DNA of 64,000 bases from Photobacterium sanctipauli (lineage in GTDB: Bacteria; Pseudomonadota; Gammaproteobacteria; Enterobacterales; Vibrionaceae), in assembly GCF_003026495.1 (NCBI RefSeq), contig NZ_PYMA01000003.1, positions 62,001 to 126,000 of the forward strand, in the 5' to 3' direction. A model generated the notes under the pieces. The model did no database searches and had not been told where the DNA came from. It was given only the letters and a program-made list of their open reading frames with translations. The translations under genes were made by a program, and so were the position numbers. Shown here piece after piece: positions 36,473-45,789 of the stretch; the stretch's first letter is position 1; the number at the start of each line of letters is the position of its first letter.

Positions 36473-36506
36473 ACGCCTATCAAGGATTTGATAGGCGTTT
36501 TTTTTT
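36473..36506 (+). terminator. strong Rho-independent terminator
   Basis: ACGCCTATCAA/TTGATAGGCGT, an 11-bp stem with a 4-nt loop and nine T. It lies 264 bp after the hypothetical gene's stop, far for that gene, so it may end another, unannotated transcript. No other gene is seen between 36210 and 36568. Confidence 0.9.
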
Positions 36507-36527
36507 ATCTTTTTTAACCCTTCCATC

Positions 36528-37591
<1,064 letters not shown>

Positions 37592-37603
37592 TCACCACCT
37601 TAG

Positions 37604-37640
37604 TAGCTTCGTCACAAAATAATAGTTTCGTCACAAAATA
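37604..37640. repeat. two 18-bp direct repeats upstream of the deaminase gene
   Basis: TAG(C/T)TTCGTCACAAAATA twice with one base between copies, just before the deaminase ribosome site. Confidence 0.7.
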
Positions 37641-37732
37641 GTATGACTTACTGGAATAGTGTAGCTTATAGAAACCATTGAGCTAAAAGGATTTACTGAT
37701 AAAATTACCGTCTTTTGCATAACATCACTGTC

Positions 37733-38002
37733 TTACGACTTGCCCCATTGCCCTTTCATCATCCATCCGCCAAGCAACGAAAAAAAGATACCGATAGCAA
37801 GGATAAGCTGGTACTTGCTTCGAATCGCCGTCGCCACATGATCAACATAAATTCGTTCGTGGCCACCTATAGGAACAAGCCCACCCACATCGTGAAGTAC
37901 TTGAGCCTGGCCAATAAAACCACTGATTGAAATCGCTCCCCACAAAATTGAAACACAGCCCAATAGCAGTGAAAGGTAACCCCAAGTACGCTTAGTATCC
38001 AT
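37733..38002 (-). CDS. small inner-membrane protein, function unknown
   Basis: About 89 residues from the ATG at 38002 (MDTKRTWGYLSLLLG). Two hydrophobic segments (about 8-28 and 64-82) flank a polar loop with GGLVPIGGHERIYVDHVATAI. An upstream in-frame ATG would add 11 residues. It stands alone between the deaminase and SYLF genes. The family was not recognised. Confidence 0.6.
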   Translation of the reverse strand: MDTKRTWGYLSLLLGCVSILWGAISISGFIGQAQVLHDVGGLVPIGGHERIYVDHVATAIRSKYQLILAIGIFFSLLGGWMMKGQWGKS

Positions 38003-38182
38003 CGCCCAACCCTCGTATCCATTTTGATTGAGCACTAGTTATAATAAGCAAGAGAATGGGATTCAAAACGAATCGATAAAATTATGAGCAGTTACTGACA
38101 TACATATTACTATTCCTACTAGGCATCTGATTTTGCAGCCTTTATTTGAAGTGAATCGAAGAATTTATCCTCTGAAGCCACC

Positions 38183-38218
38183 TATAAAATTGCCCCAAGT
38201 GGCAAGCACCTTGGGGCA
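38183..38218 (-). terminator. terminator after the SYLF gene
   Basis: TGCCCCAAG/CTTGGGGCA with a 10-nt loop, then ATTTTATA on the minus strand. Confidence 0.8.
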
Positions 38219-38242
38219 TGACATTGCGAGTTCAATCGATGT

Positions 38243-39019
38243 TTACTGAGTTAATTCATCATCAATCCAGTATTTAGAACCTGTGATGTTGGCATCAAGC
38301 AATAAGCCTTTTTCGCTCAATTGGAAAATAGCCATGCCGCCATTGTATTTGGCTGTTAGCTCTGCGCTTTCTGTCCCTGCGACAGCACCCACTTCAGAAG
38401 ACGCTTCCCAGCCATCTTTCACGAAGCCTTCATAGGTTTCTTGGTCTTCAAACAAGATGACTTGCTGGTAGAACTTGCCGCCAATGCCAGCTGCCAAGCC
38501 TGCACCGAACATTTTCATGTAGGTGCGCTTATCGTTCTGGCGGTTAACCGCAACCCCAGCCCCTTGGTTGGTATGTAGCATCAGCGAGAATTTACGGGAA
38601 TCAAACACCGCATAGCCATAGGCACTATCGAACAGCAACTTCGCAGATGGTTCTTCATTGAACAGACGCACCAACGCGGTATCTGCCATGGTATCAAGCG
38701 CCAAACGCGCTTCTTCCGGTGTTTCAGGCTCAAGCATTTCATCAAGCTTAGCATCGGCCGCATCTAGCCACTCTTTGCTTTTCTCGACCGAAGCATCCGT
38801 CCATTCGCCAGCGGTGTTATAAGCATCTTCGCCCCACTCTGCTACCGAATCCCAGGTTTCTTTCGAGAAGTCTGACACGTTATCCCACGCTTCTTTTGAT
38901 CCTTTACCAACTTCTTCACCTAACTTAGAAGCCGCATCTTTAATCTCGTCCCACCCAGCATGAACCGGTGCTACGACTGTTGCCAGTGCCAATGCAATGG
39001 CCAGTGCTTTTAACTTCAT
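38243..39019 (-). CDS. exported SYLF/Ysc84-domain protein
   Basis: Protein of 258 residues with a signal peptide (MKLKALAIALALATVVAPVHA). A low-complexity amphipathic segment rich in W-D-x-V/A-E repeats (about 22-90; AWDNVSDFSKETWDSVAEW) is followed by a SYLF lipid-binding-like domain (about 95-258; AKLLFDSAYGYAVFDSRKFSLML, GAGVAVN). SYLF proteins bind phosphoinositides in eukaryotes; the bacterial role is not known. AGGAGAG precedes the ATG. Probably periplasmic. Confidence 0.78.
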   Translation of the reverse strand: MKLKALAIALALATVVAPVHAGWDEIKDAASKLGEEVGKGSKEAWDNVSDFSKETWDSVAEWGEDAYNTAGEWTDASVEKSKEWLDAADAKLDEMLEPETPEEARLALDTMADTALVRLFNEEPSAKLLFDSAYGYAVFDSRKFSLMLHTNQGAGVAVNRQNDKRTYMKMFGAGLAAGIGGKFYQQVILFEDQETYEGFVKDGWEASSEVGAVAGTESAELTAKYNGGMAIFQLSEKGLLLDANITGSKYWIDDELTQ

Positions 39020-39254
39020 TTTTCTCTCCTAGCGCCCTACCCACCCATACGCACGATAGGTAAGGCCAATGCCTCGCACATTGTTGTTAATAGTAGTCGT
39101 CTACCACTAGTAACAACAAGATTACGCAAGATGGCGCAATTCCTGTCAATTAGCGGTAAATTTTAAGGAAAGCATTGAAAGTATGGAACTATTTTGTTGG
39201 TAAATCGGTGGTTTGGTCGCAAGAATGGTGGGGCAGAGTGTTGGGGGTATAGGT

Positions 39255-39289
39255 AGGTAAGCTCTGCTAAGTGCATAGCTTACCTGTTT
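39255..39289 (+). terminator. terminator-like hairpin downstream of the orphan membrane gene
   Basis: AGGTAAGCT/AGCTTACCT with a 13-nt loop and GTTTT on the plus strand. The orphan gene runs on the minus strand, where the hairpin lacks a T-run. The rest of 39020-39414 shows nothing recognisable. Confidence 0.4.
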
Positions 39290-39414
39290 TGCAGCTCGTT
39301 TTTGGACAAATATTAATCAACGATTTGGCTAAATTAGAAAGCTGTAAATGACTCAAAATATGGCAAAAGCTAACGGTTTCAACAGTATCTTGAGCTGTGC
39401 CATATGAAACTATT

Positions 39415-40806
39415 TCATTTATCAGTTTCCAGTTGCACTGGCTTTTGGTTTGAAAGCTTCTTACCATTAATATCTAGCTCACCAGAACCAAGAGGTAGTT
39501 TTATTGATTCTGTACTTCGAATTAAAGCTGAAGCTAACTGCTCTACTGGATGAGAAATCTCATGATTAGGCTGTGTTTTGTCTTTAAACAACCCCTCAGT
39601 CAAAGAGTCCAGTAGGCGCTCTGGGATGTCTCCATCTTTTTTATCATTCCATTCAAGACACATCTCAACAGCCAAATGAGCTCTATTCAAATCACGCACA
39701 AATCGTTGATTTTCCAGCTCTTGTTGAGCAATTCTATTTGCCCATGAATTAAACCATTTGATCATGTATATGGTCGAAGAAATAAACAATGCGGAACTAA
39801 AGAAAGCCCTGACATACAAGAACCAAATGTAATTTGATTCTTTGATCGCTGCTTGTTGAGCCTCGACAGCCTCTTTAGTGACTTCTTTATAACCTGACTC
39901 TGTTACTAGCGTTAAACCACTAGGGTACTCATAATAAAGCGTCTTCAATTCAAAGGCACTCAAGTAAGTTCCGTAAGCACCTGCGACCAATAGTAGAGCG
40001 GCTAAAACAACAGCCCAAAGTGATCTGAGTGTAACAGATGAAGAAAAGTTGAAATATTTAGCTTTCTTTTGGACATCTTCAAGCATAGACGTTGTAGTTT
40101 TTCGTCTAGCCGTTGTATTATCTGCATCTTCAATTAGCTTAGCTCTCACATCAAGCTCTTTATCCCTAGCTTTATGCTCCTTTTCTAACTTCTGCATCTT
40201 AGAGATATAATCAGCCTCTAAGGTTTGGTGCTTAGTAGTGAACTCATCATTCTTCTGATCAAGAAACTGAGACTTTTCAGCATCTAATGCTCGAACTTTT
40301 TCGTGTTGCTTATCAATAAGAGAAGCGTTTAACCCTTCCAGTTTTGTTAAAACTTCATGATGCGCACCAAATAAATCAGATTGAATCTCTCCTGTTGAGG
40401 CAGAGATAATATTCATCTGAAGCTTTTCTTGTAGGCGAGTATATACAGCCACCAAGTCTGCGGGAAATATTTGATTACTTGTTATAACCAATTTATCGAC
40501 AAGAGAATCAGGAGAGCGCTGATAGGTTATTGAGCCATATCTTTTGGTTGTGTCATTAAGAACAATTTTTTCAATTGAGCAACTATCGCTTGCTGAAGTC
40601 CTCAATGATTCTAAAAATTCATCCTTTAGCGAACCATTTTCATTTAGTCCGTTAATAGCCTGAACATTGAATGCATTTCGGGCAATTGTAACTGAAACTG
40701 TGGAGGTGCCATCCAACCCTAACTCTTCATATTTAAACAAAATATCATTCATGAATACTTGAATTAACAAGTTATCACTTACACGTGGAATTGCGATTGC
40801 CGTCAT
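39415..40806 (-). CDS. orphan coiled-coil membrane protein, function unknown
   Basis: Protein of 463 residues. The first ~140 residues form a soluble domain, about 165-245 is a charged coiled coil (EKVRALDAEKSQFLDQKNDE, DYISKMQKLEKEHKARDKEL), and two membrane segments (about 263-290 and 340-368) enclose a ~50-residue loop. The C-terminal tail is soluble. AAGGAGATGT before the ATG is a strong ribosome site. Codon use and base composition are AT-richer than neighbours and no gene partner is present, which suggests acquired DNA. No known family was recognised; a membrane stress or defence role would be speculation. Confidence 0.7.
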   Translation of the reverse strand: MTAIAIPRVSDNLLIQVFMNDILFKYEELGLDGTSTVSVTIARNAFNVQAINGLNENGSLKDEFLESLRTSASDSCSIEKIVLNDTTKRYGSITYQRSPDSLVDKLVITSNQIFPADLVAVYTRLQEKLQMNIISASTGEIQSDLFGAHHEVLTKLEGLNASLIDKQHEKVRALDAEKSQFLDQKNDEFTTKHQTLEADYISKMQKLEKEHKARDKELDVRAKLIEDADNTTARRKTTTSMLEDVQKKAKYFNFSSSVTLRSLWAVVLAALLLVAGAYGTYLSAFELKTLYYEYPSGLTLVTESGYKEVTKEAVEAQQAAIKESNYIWFLYVRAFFSSALFISSTIYMIKWFNSWANRIAQQELENQRFVRDLNRAHLAVEMCLEWNDKKDGDIPERLLDSLTEGLFKDKTQPNHEISHPVEQLASALIRSTESIKLPLGSGELDINGKKLSNQKPVQLETDK

Positions 40807-41086
40807 ACATCTCCTTATACATCACACAAAGCAAAACATTGAAAATAAACAAATAATCTTTGGGTAATAGTACCTGATGAGTGCTATCTAATCCAGTAAC
40901 TATGTTTGCAGTAATTTCTCACTAACTCATCTGGCTCTAGTCGCTTCTAAAGGTTATTTCAGAAAAATGAAAGCCATCGATAATTTTAGATTAGAAAAGT
41001 AGGTCATAATGCTACTTCGTTATTACTATTTATATAGCTAACTAAAACACAATGGGACAAGACCTATTTAGTTAACCCTTCTAAAA
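40807..41086. other. AT-rich intergenic region without a recognised gene
   Basis: About 280 bp between the orphan membrane gene and the mogA-side terminator. No open frame of note, attC-like sequence or inverted-repeat end was seen. Confidence 0.6.
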
Positions 41087-41090
41087 CAAA

Positions 41091-41117
41091 AACGCCAACT
41101 AAAAGTCGGCGTTTTTA
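41091..41117. terminator. bidirectional terminator next to mogA
   Basis: AACGCCAACT-AAA-AGTCGGCGTT with one mismatch; A-run before and T-run after. It serves mogA on the minus strand. Confidence 0.8.
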
Positions 41118-41147
41118 TTTATCCAGCGAATAACTTAACCGATAAAA

Positions 41148-41681
41148 TTACTTCTTCTTCGGGCGGAAAGGTTTAATTACCTCTTCGTTACACTCTAGGT
41201 ATGGGCCTTCCATTAAATCGATGCAGTAAGGAATTGCTGGGAATACTGCGTCTAGGCATTCACGAATTGATTTTGGCTTGCCCGGTAGGTTTACGATTAG
41301 GCTGTCGCCACGTAGGCCAGCTGTCTGGCGAGAAAGGATCGCAGTCGGGACGAATTTTAGCGATTCTGCGCGCATTAGCTCGCCAAAGCCTGGCATCATA
41401 CGGTCACACACGGCTTCTGTTGCTTCTGGGGTTACGTCGCGTTTCGCTGGACCTGTACCGCCAGTGGTCACAATCAGGCTGCAGTCTTGCTCGTCAGCCA
41501 TTTTGATTAGCGTCGCTTCAATCACGTCCTGCTCATCAGGAATAACTTGGTAAACCGGCTCCCACTCTGATGTTAGGTAGTCATTTAGCGTATCGATGAT
41601 CGCTTGTCCTGAAATGTCTTCGTAAACACCTGCGCTTGCACGGTCGCTAACGGTAACAATACCGATTTTTGCTTTAGTCAT
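41148..41681 (-). CDS. mogA: molybdopterin adenylyltransferase
   Basis: Protein of 177 residues close to E. coli MogA along its length: VSDRASAGVYEDISG, LIVTTGGTGPAKRDVTPEAT (nucleotide-binding loop), MPGFGELMR, ILSRQTAGLRGDSLIVNLPGKPKSIRECL. It adenylates molybdopterin before molybdate insertion. GAGGAATAACG lies before the ATG. It is a single-gene unit between two terminators. Confidence 0.96.
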   Translation of the reverse strand: MTKAKIGIVTVSDRASAGVYEDISGQAIIDTLNDYLTSEWEPVYQVIPDEQDVIEATLIKMADEQDCSLIVTTGGTGPAKRDVTPEATEAVCDRMMPGFGELMRAESLKFVPTAILSRQTAGLRGDSLIVNLPGKPKSIRECLDAVFPAIPYCIDLMEGPYLECNEEVIKPFRPKKK

Positions 41682-41807
41682 TCGTTATTCCTCAGGCTGA
41701 GCCTTGCTTTTGTTTGCATGCTAACCACCAGCATGGGTTCGTGCTGGGATTAGGTAATTTAGATGCAAGTTTAAGAAATTATCCAACAATGATAAACACC
41801 TAAACGC

Positions 41808-41834
41808 AAAAAGCGCAGGCATTTGCCTGCGCTT
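41808..41834 (-). terminator. terminator after ribB
   Basis: AAGCGCAGGC-ATTT-GCCTGCGCTT, a perfect 10-bp stem, with T-rich sequence on the minus strand. Confidence 0.85.
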
Positions 41835-41884
41835 ATAAAACGTGACCTGCGATTCTTATCAAACTCGGCAGGCGGTGGTAACCA

Positions 41885-42520
41885 CTAAGCCGCGGTTTCT
41901 TCGGCCAGTTGCTCAGTTTTCAAGCGGTATTGCACCAAATCAGAAATAAGGCCAAGTTTAAGGCCGTGCTTTTGGGCGTAGATTTCCAACTCTGGGCGAC
42001 GTGCCATGGTGCCGTCTTCATTCATGATTTCGACAATCACACTCGCTGGCTCAAAGCCTGCCAAACGTGCTAAGTCACATCCGGCTTCGGTATGACCTTC
42101 TCGTACCAGTACGCCACCATCACGGGCTTTAAGTGGGAAGATATGGCCTGGACGGGTTAAATCGGCTGGCTTGGCACCTTTGCGAACGGCAGTTTGTACT
42201 GTGTGGGCACGGTCATGGGCAGATATACCCGTTGTCACCCCTTCTGCTGCCTCGATAGTGATGGTAAAACCCGTGCCTTGCGGATCAGTGCTGTTCTCAA
42301 CCATCATTGGTAGTGCAAGTTGCTCACAACGCTCGACGGTCAGTGTCAGGCAGATAAGCCCGCACGCATTACGCGCCATGAAGTTAATATGTTCAGGCGT
42401 TACACACTCGGCCGCCATGACGAGATCGCCTTCGTTTTCCCGACCTTCGTCATCCATCAGGATCACCATTTTACCTAGGCGGATATCTGCAATGATATCT
42501 TCAATATTACTGATCGCCAT
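41885..42520 (-). CDS. ribB: 3,4-dihydroxy-2-butanone-4-phosphate synthase, stand-alone
   Basis: Protein of 211 residues. Active-site blocks: [36 protein letters not shown] and [16 protein letters not shown]. It makes the four-carbon precursor of lumazine from ribulose-5-phosphate. There is no RibA half, unlike RibBA proteins. GAGGACATAAA precedes the ATG. Only 52 bp separate it from the Nudix gene upstream, leaving no room for the FMN riboswitch often found before ribB. It is probably cotranscribed with the Nudix gene. Confidence 0.94.
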   Translation of the reverse strand: MAISNIEDIIADIRLGKMVILMDDEGRENEGDLVMAAECVTPEHINFMARNACGLICLTLTVERCEQLALPMMVENSTDPQGTGFTITIEAAEGVTTGISAHDRAHTVQTAVRKGAKPADLTRPGHIFPLKARDGGVLVREGHTEAGCDLARLAGFEPASVIVEIMNEDGTMARRPELEIYAQKHGLKLGLISDLVQYRLKTEQLAEETAA

Positions 42521-42572
42521 TTTATGTCCTCGAACCGTGTGGTTTTTTCGTTATTCTAAAAACAGTGTGTAC

Positions 42573-43163
42573 TTAATTAATACAAGGGTTTGCGTTGCCA
42601 AATGGGTGTACTAGCCCTTGCTCGTAACATCCCATATAAAGACCAAACTGACCATGATCTTCTTCATTAATGTAGCGAGTCAGGATTTGGCCAATGGCAG
42701 GGTATGTTAGCTCATTCCATGGCACTTCGTCTTTGGTGACAAAAGAAACTTCGGACGTTTCATCACCAAAGGGTTGTTCGAAGCCAACAAAGCGAGCGCG
42801 GAAGATAATATACACCTGATTCATTTGCGGTACGCTGAATATGGAATACGGGCCAAGTACTTCGACCGTGGCGCCTGTCTCTTCCAGTGCTTCTCGAACT
42901 GCCGCTTGCTCTACCGTTTCACCATTTTCCATAAAGCCTGCGGGAATACTCCATTTGCCCAGCATTGGCTCAATCGCACGCTTGCCGAGCAAAAACTTCC
43001 CTTCGTGTTCGATAATACAACCGGCGATAACGGTCGGGTTTTGATACACAATATGACCACAGTCCTGGCAAACTGGGCGCGCATGGGTATCACCTGAAGG
43101 TACCTGCATCAGGACCTCATCCCCCCCACATTGTGAGCAAAAATGAATTTTTTTATGCAACAT
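42573..43163 (-). CDS. Nudix hydrolase with zinc-ribbon (NudC-like order)
   Basis: Protein of 196 residues. An N-terminal zinc ribbon uses C9, C12, C32 and C35; the Nudix box spans about 76-98 (G76, E82, R90, E91, E94, E95). It is shorter than NADH pyrophosphatase NudC and lacks its N-terminal half. It probably hydrolyses a nucleoside diphosphate derivative; being upstream of ribB raises a flavin or nucleotide housekeeping role, which is inference. GGAGGAAGGT gives a very strong ribosome site. Confidence 0.88.
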   Translation of the reverse strand: MLHKKIHFCSQCGGDEVLMQVPSGDTHARPVCQDCGHIVYQNPTVIAGCIIEHEGKFLLGKRAIEPMLGKWSIPAGFMENGETVEQAAVREALEETGATVEVLGPYSIFSVPQMNQVYIIFRARFVGFEQPFGDETSEVSFVTKDEVPWNELTYPAIGQILTRYINEEDHGQFGLYMGCYEQGLVHPFGNANPCIN

Positions 43164-43210
43164 ACCTTCCTCCTTGGCGTATCAACGATGCAAGCTTTTC
43201 GATATTGACA

Positions 43211-43238
43211 CCCAAGCCACTTCAAGATGCAGCTTGGG
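43211..43238. repeat. inverted repeat between decarboxylase-like gene and Nudix gene
   Basis: CCCAAGC/GCTTGGG with a 14-nt loop and no T-run. It may be a dispersed intergenic repeat; a genome search would tell. Confidence 0.4.
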
Positions 43239-43246
43239 AATACTAG

Positions 43247-43636
43247 TTAAGCAGGCTGAGCCTCACGCTCGTATTCATCAATCACTTCTTTAGCAGTGCG
43301 GAATGCATCAATGGCAGCCGGAACACCACAGTAGATAGCGGTTTGTAGCAGTACTTCGCGGATTTCTTCTTTCGTACATCCGTTATTTAGGGCACCACGT
43401 ACATGCAGTTTCAATTCATGTGGGCGGTTAAGCGCGGTGATCATCGCAAGGTTAATCATGCTACGGGTTTTTAGCGGCAAGGTATCACGCCCCCACACTT
43501 CTCCCCAGCAGTACTTGGTGACCAACTCTTGCATTGGCATAGTGAAGTCTGTGGCGTTGTTGATTGAGTTATCAACGTATTCTGCACCCAGTACCTGACG
43601 GCGTATAGCTAACCCTTGCTCGAACTTATCGCTCAT
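43247..43636 (-). CDS. carboxymuconolactone decarboxylase family protein (PcaC-like)
   Basis: Protein of 129 residues from the ATG at 43636, which has AAGGAT upstream; two earlier starts lack this. CMD-family traits: WGEVWGRDTLPLKTRSMINLAMITAL and the basic/hydrophobic block HVRGALNNGCTKEEIREVLLQTAIYCGVPAA. It is the last gene of the minus-strand catabolic operon, 83 bp after the semialdehyde dehydrogenase. PcaC decarboxylates 4-carboxymuconolactone, but no protocatechuate genes are here, so a different, related reaction in this pathway is likely. Confidence 0.82.
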   Translation of the reverse strand: MSDKFEQGLAIRRQVLGAEYVDNSINNATDFTMPMQELVTKYCWGEVWGRDTLPLKTRSMINLAMITALNRPHELKLHVRGALNNGCTKEEIREVLLQTAIYCGVPAAIDAFRTAKEVIDEYEREAQPA

Positions 43637-43719
43637 TTTTATATCCTTATTCATTCGTATTTTGCAGTCTCCCAAGTGGCAACAAGGTTTCCGGTTGCCA
43701 CTTGAGATGGTTGGGCTAC

Positions 43720-45168
43720 CTACAGGCCGCCCATCATGACGTATTTGGTTTCTAGGTAGTCTTCAATGCCCTGACGCGCACCTTCACGGCCAAGGCCTGA
43801 CTCTTTCACGCCACCAAATGGAGCGACTTCGGTCGAAATCAGCCCTTCATTAATGCCGACCATGCCTGACTCCAACTCTTCACTGATGCGCCATGCACGC
43901 TGTAGCGACTGGGTATAGGCATAAGCAGCTAGGCCTGAATCGGTATCGTTAGCACGTGCGATAACTTCATCGTCTGACTTGAAGCGGAATAGCGCCGCCA
44001 GCGGACCGAATGTTTCTTCACGCGCCACACGCATGTCGTCGGTTACTTCAGTCAAAATTTGTGGTGGGAAGAAATTAGTACCTTGAGGCTGCTCAGCTCC
44101 AAAAATGCGCTTCGCCCCTTTCGCCAGTGCATCATCAACATGGCTTTGGACTTTGGTGACGGCAGCTTGGTTAATTAGCGGGCCAATTGTCGCGCCAGCT
44201 TCAAAGCCGTCTGCGACTTTCAGTTCAGCCACTCGTGCTACTAGCTTCTCGGCGAACTGATCATAAACGGCATCGTGAACATACAGTCGGTTCGCGCAAA
44301 CACAGGTTTGTCCGGCATTGCGGAACTTGGCAATCATTACGCCTTCAACCGCCGCGTCCAAATCGGCATCATCGAAAATGATGAAGGGTGCATTGCCGCC
44401 GAGTTCCAGTGACATTTTCTTCACTGATGACGCAGACTGTTCCATCAACAGTTTGCCGATAGCCGTTGAGCCAGTGAACGAGATTTTCTTCACGGTTTTA
44501 CTGCTGGTTAGTGCACCACCAATTTCAACGGCATTACCGGTTATCACACTGAACAAGCCCGCAGGTAAACCTGCTCGCTCAGCCAGCTCGGCAAGCGCCA
44601 GTGCTGTTAGCGGGGTTTCTGGTGCCGGTTTCAATACCACCGCACAACCAGCAGCGAATGCTGGGCCACACTTACGGGTGATCATGGCGGCAGGGAAGTT
44701 CCAAGGCGTGATTGCGCCAACAACCCCCACCGGCTCCTTGCTCACCACAAGGCGAGAGTTAGGCTTGTGGCTTGGGATCACTTCACCGTAGGCACGCTTG
44801 GCTTCTTCGGCAAACCACTCGATAAAGTTAGCCGCATAGGTAATTTCACCTTTTGCCTCAGCAAACGGCTTGCCCTGCTCAGCAGTAAGAATAGTGGCAA
44901 GATCATCTGCGTTTTCAATCAACAGCTGATACCAGTTACGCAAAACAACTGAACGCTCCTTCGCCGTGGTTTTCTTCCAAGCCTTCTGCGCTTGCTCGGC
45001 AGCCTCAATGGCTGAAAGGGTTTCTTCACGCCCCAGCTCAGGCACAGAGGCAATCACTTCACCCGTTGACGGATTGACGACTGGCACGGTTTCACTATTG
45101 CCTGCATTAACCCATTGGCCTGCGATGTAACATGACTGCTTAAGTAAACTCGAATCAATTAATTTCAC
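43720..45168 (-). CDS. succinate-semialdehyde dehydrogenase (TgnE-like by context)
   Basis: ALDH of 482 residues, GabD type: TPWNFPAAMITRKCGPAFAAGC, FTGSTAIGKLLM, LELGGNAPFIIFDDAD (catalytic Glu) and GQTCVCANRLY (catalytic Cys). It oxidises succinate semialdehyde to succinate. The GTG start at 45168 has AAGGAT upstream. It lies in one operon with flavin reductase, a second ALDH and an alpha/beta hydrolase. In trigonelline breakdown the hydrolase step yields succinate semialdehyde, so this enzyme fits the last step. Confidence 0.9.
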   Translation of the reverse strand: MKLIDSSLLKQSCYIAGQWVNAGNSETVPVVNPSTGEVIASVPELGREETLSAIEAAEQAQKAWKKTTAKERSVVLRNWYQLLIENADDLATILTAEQGKPFAEAKGEITYAANFIEWFAEEAKRAYGEVIPSHKPNSRLVVSKEPVGVVGAITPWNFPAAMITRKCGPAFAAGCAVVLKPAPETPLTALALAELAERAGLPAGLFSVITGNAVEIGGALTSSKTVKKISFTGSTAIGKLLMEQSASSVKKMSLELGGNAPFIIFDDADLDAAVEGVMIAKFRNAGQTCVCANRLYVHDAVYDQFAEKLVARVAELKVADGFEAGATIGPLINQAAVTKVQSHVDDALAKGAKRIFGAEQPQGTNFFPPQILTEVTDDMRVAREETFGPLAALFRFKSDDEVIARANDTDSGLAAYAYTQSLQRAWRISEELESGMVGINEGLISTEVAPFGGVKESGLGREGARQGIEDYLETKYVMMGGL

Positions 45169-45263
45169 GGGGGTATCCTTATCGCGTTCTAATTTAATTT
45201 TGCGCCAAGCTGCCTATTCTCACCACCTGATCTGCACACTCAGCATGCCTGTTGTGAGGCCGT

Positions 45264-45776
45264 TTATCCCATCTCTGGCAAGCTACCCATTTTGCTGCGG
45301 CAATACAGTAGCGGGTGCTGCTCATCGGTATTTGCCAGTTGGGCATCAACGACTTGACCCACCAAGATAGCATGGTCGCCGCCCGGATAGTCATTCCACA
45401 GCTCACATTCCAGCACAGCCAATGCACCTTCGATAACGGGTAGGCCATGTTCACTCTTCTTAATCGCCAAGCCTTCAGATTTGTCGATGCCTTTTTTCGC
45501 GAACTGGTAGGCAACCGCTTGCTGGTCGTCAGCCAAGATATGGATGGCAAACTTCTTGGTATCGCGGATCACCGGGTATGAATCCGAGGTGTAGCTTGGG
45601 CATACCAACACCAACGCAGGGTCAATTGAGAGTGCGCTAAACGCACTGGCGGTAAAGCCAACTACATCACCCAAGTCGTTGTAAGCCGTAATTACCGTTA
45701 CGCCTGTTGGAAACTGACCCATGATGTTTTTATATAGATCAGGAGATACTGCTTTTTCTACTTGTTGTGTTGTCAT
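45264..45776 (-). CDS. flavin reductase component (TgnB-like by context)
   Basis: Protein of 170 residues of the FMN-binding split-barrel flavin reductase family (HpaC-like): FPTGVTVITAYNDLGDVVGFTASAFSALSIDPALVLVCPSY. It would supply reduced FMN from NAD(P)H to a two-component monooxygenase. The only such oxygenase nearby is the luciferase-type protein at 50938-51975. It is 13 bp after the upstream ALDH gene, a tight operon. Confidence 0.88.
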   Translation of the reverse strand: MTTQQVEKAVSPDLYKNIMGQFPTGVTVITAYNDLGDVVGFTASAFSALSIDPALVLVCPSYTSDSYPVIRDTKKFAIHILADDQQAVAYQFAKKGIDKSEGLAIKKSEHGLPVIEGALAVLECELWNDYPGGDHAILVGQVVDAQLANTDEQHPLLYCRSKMGSLPEMG

Positions 45777-45789
45777 GATGCTTCCCTTC

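Noticed and set aside
39020..41086. orphan membrane gene as a second integron cassette
   Set aside because: No attC-like R/L box pairs or G/TT boundaries were found around it.
41728..41748. hairpin before mogA as a molybdenum-cofactor riboswitch
   Set aside because: Only one short stem (CCAGCA/TGCTGG) is visible; the multi-stem Moco aptamer is not.
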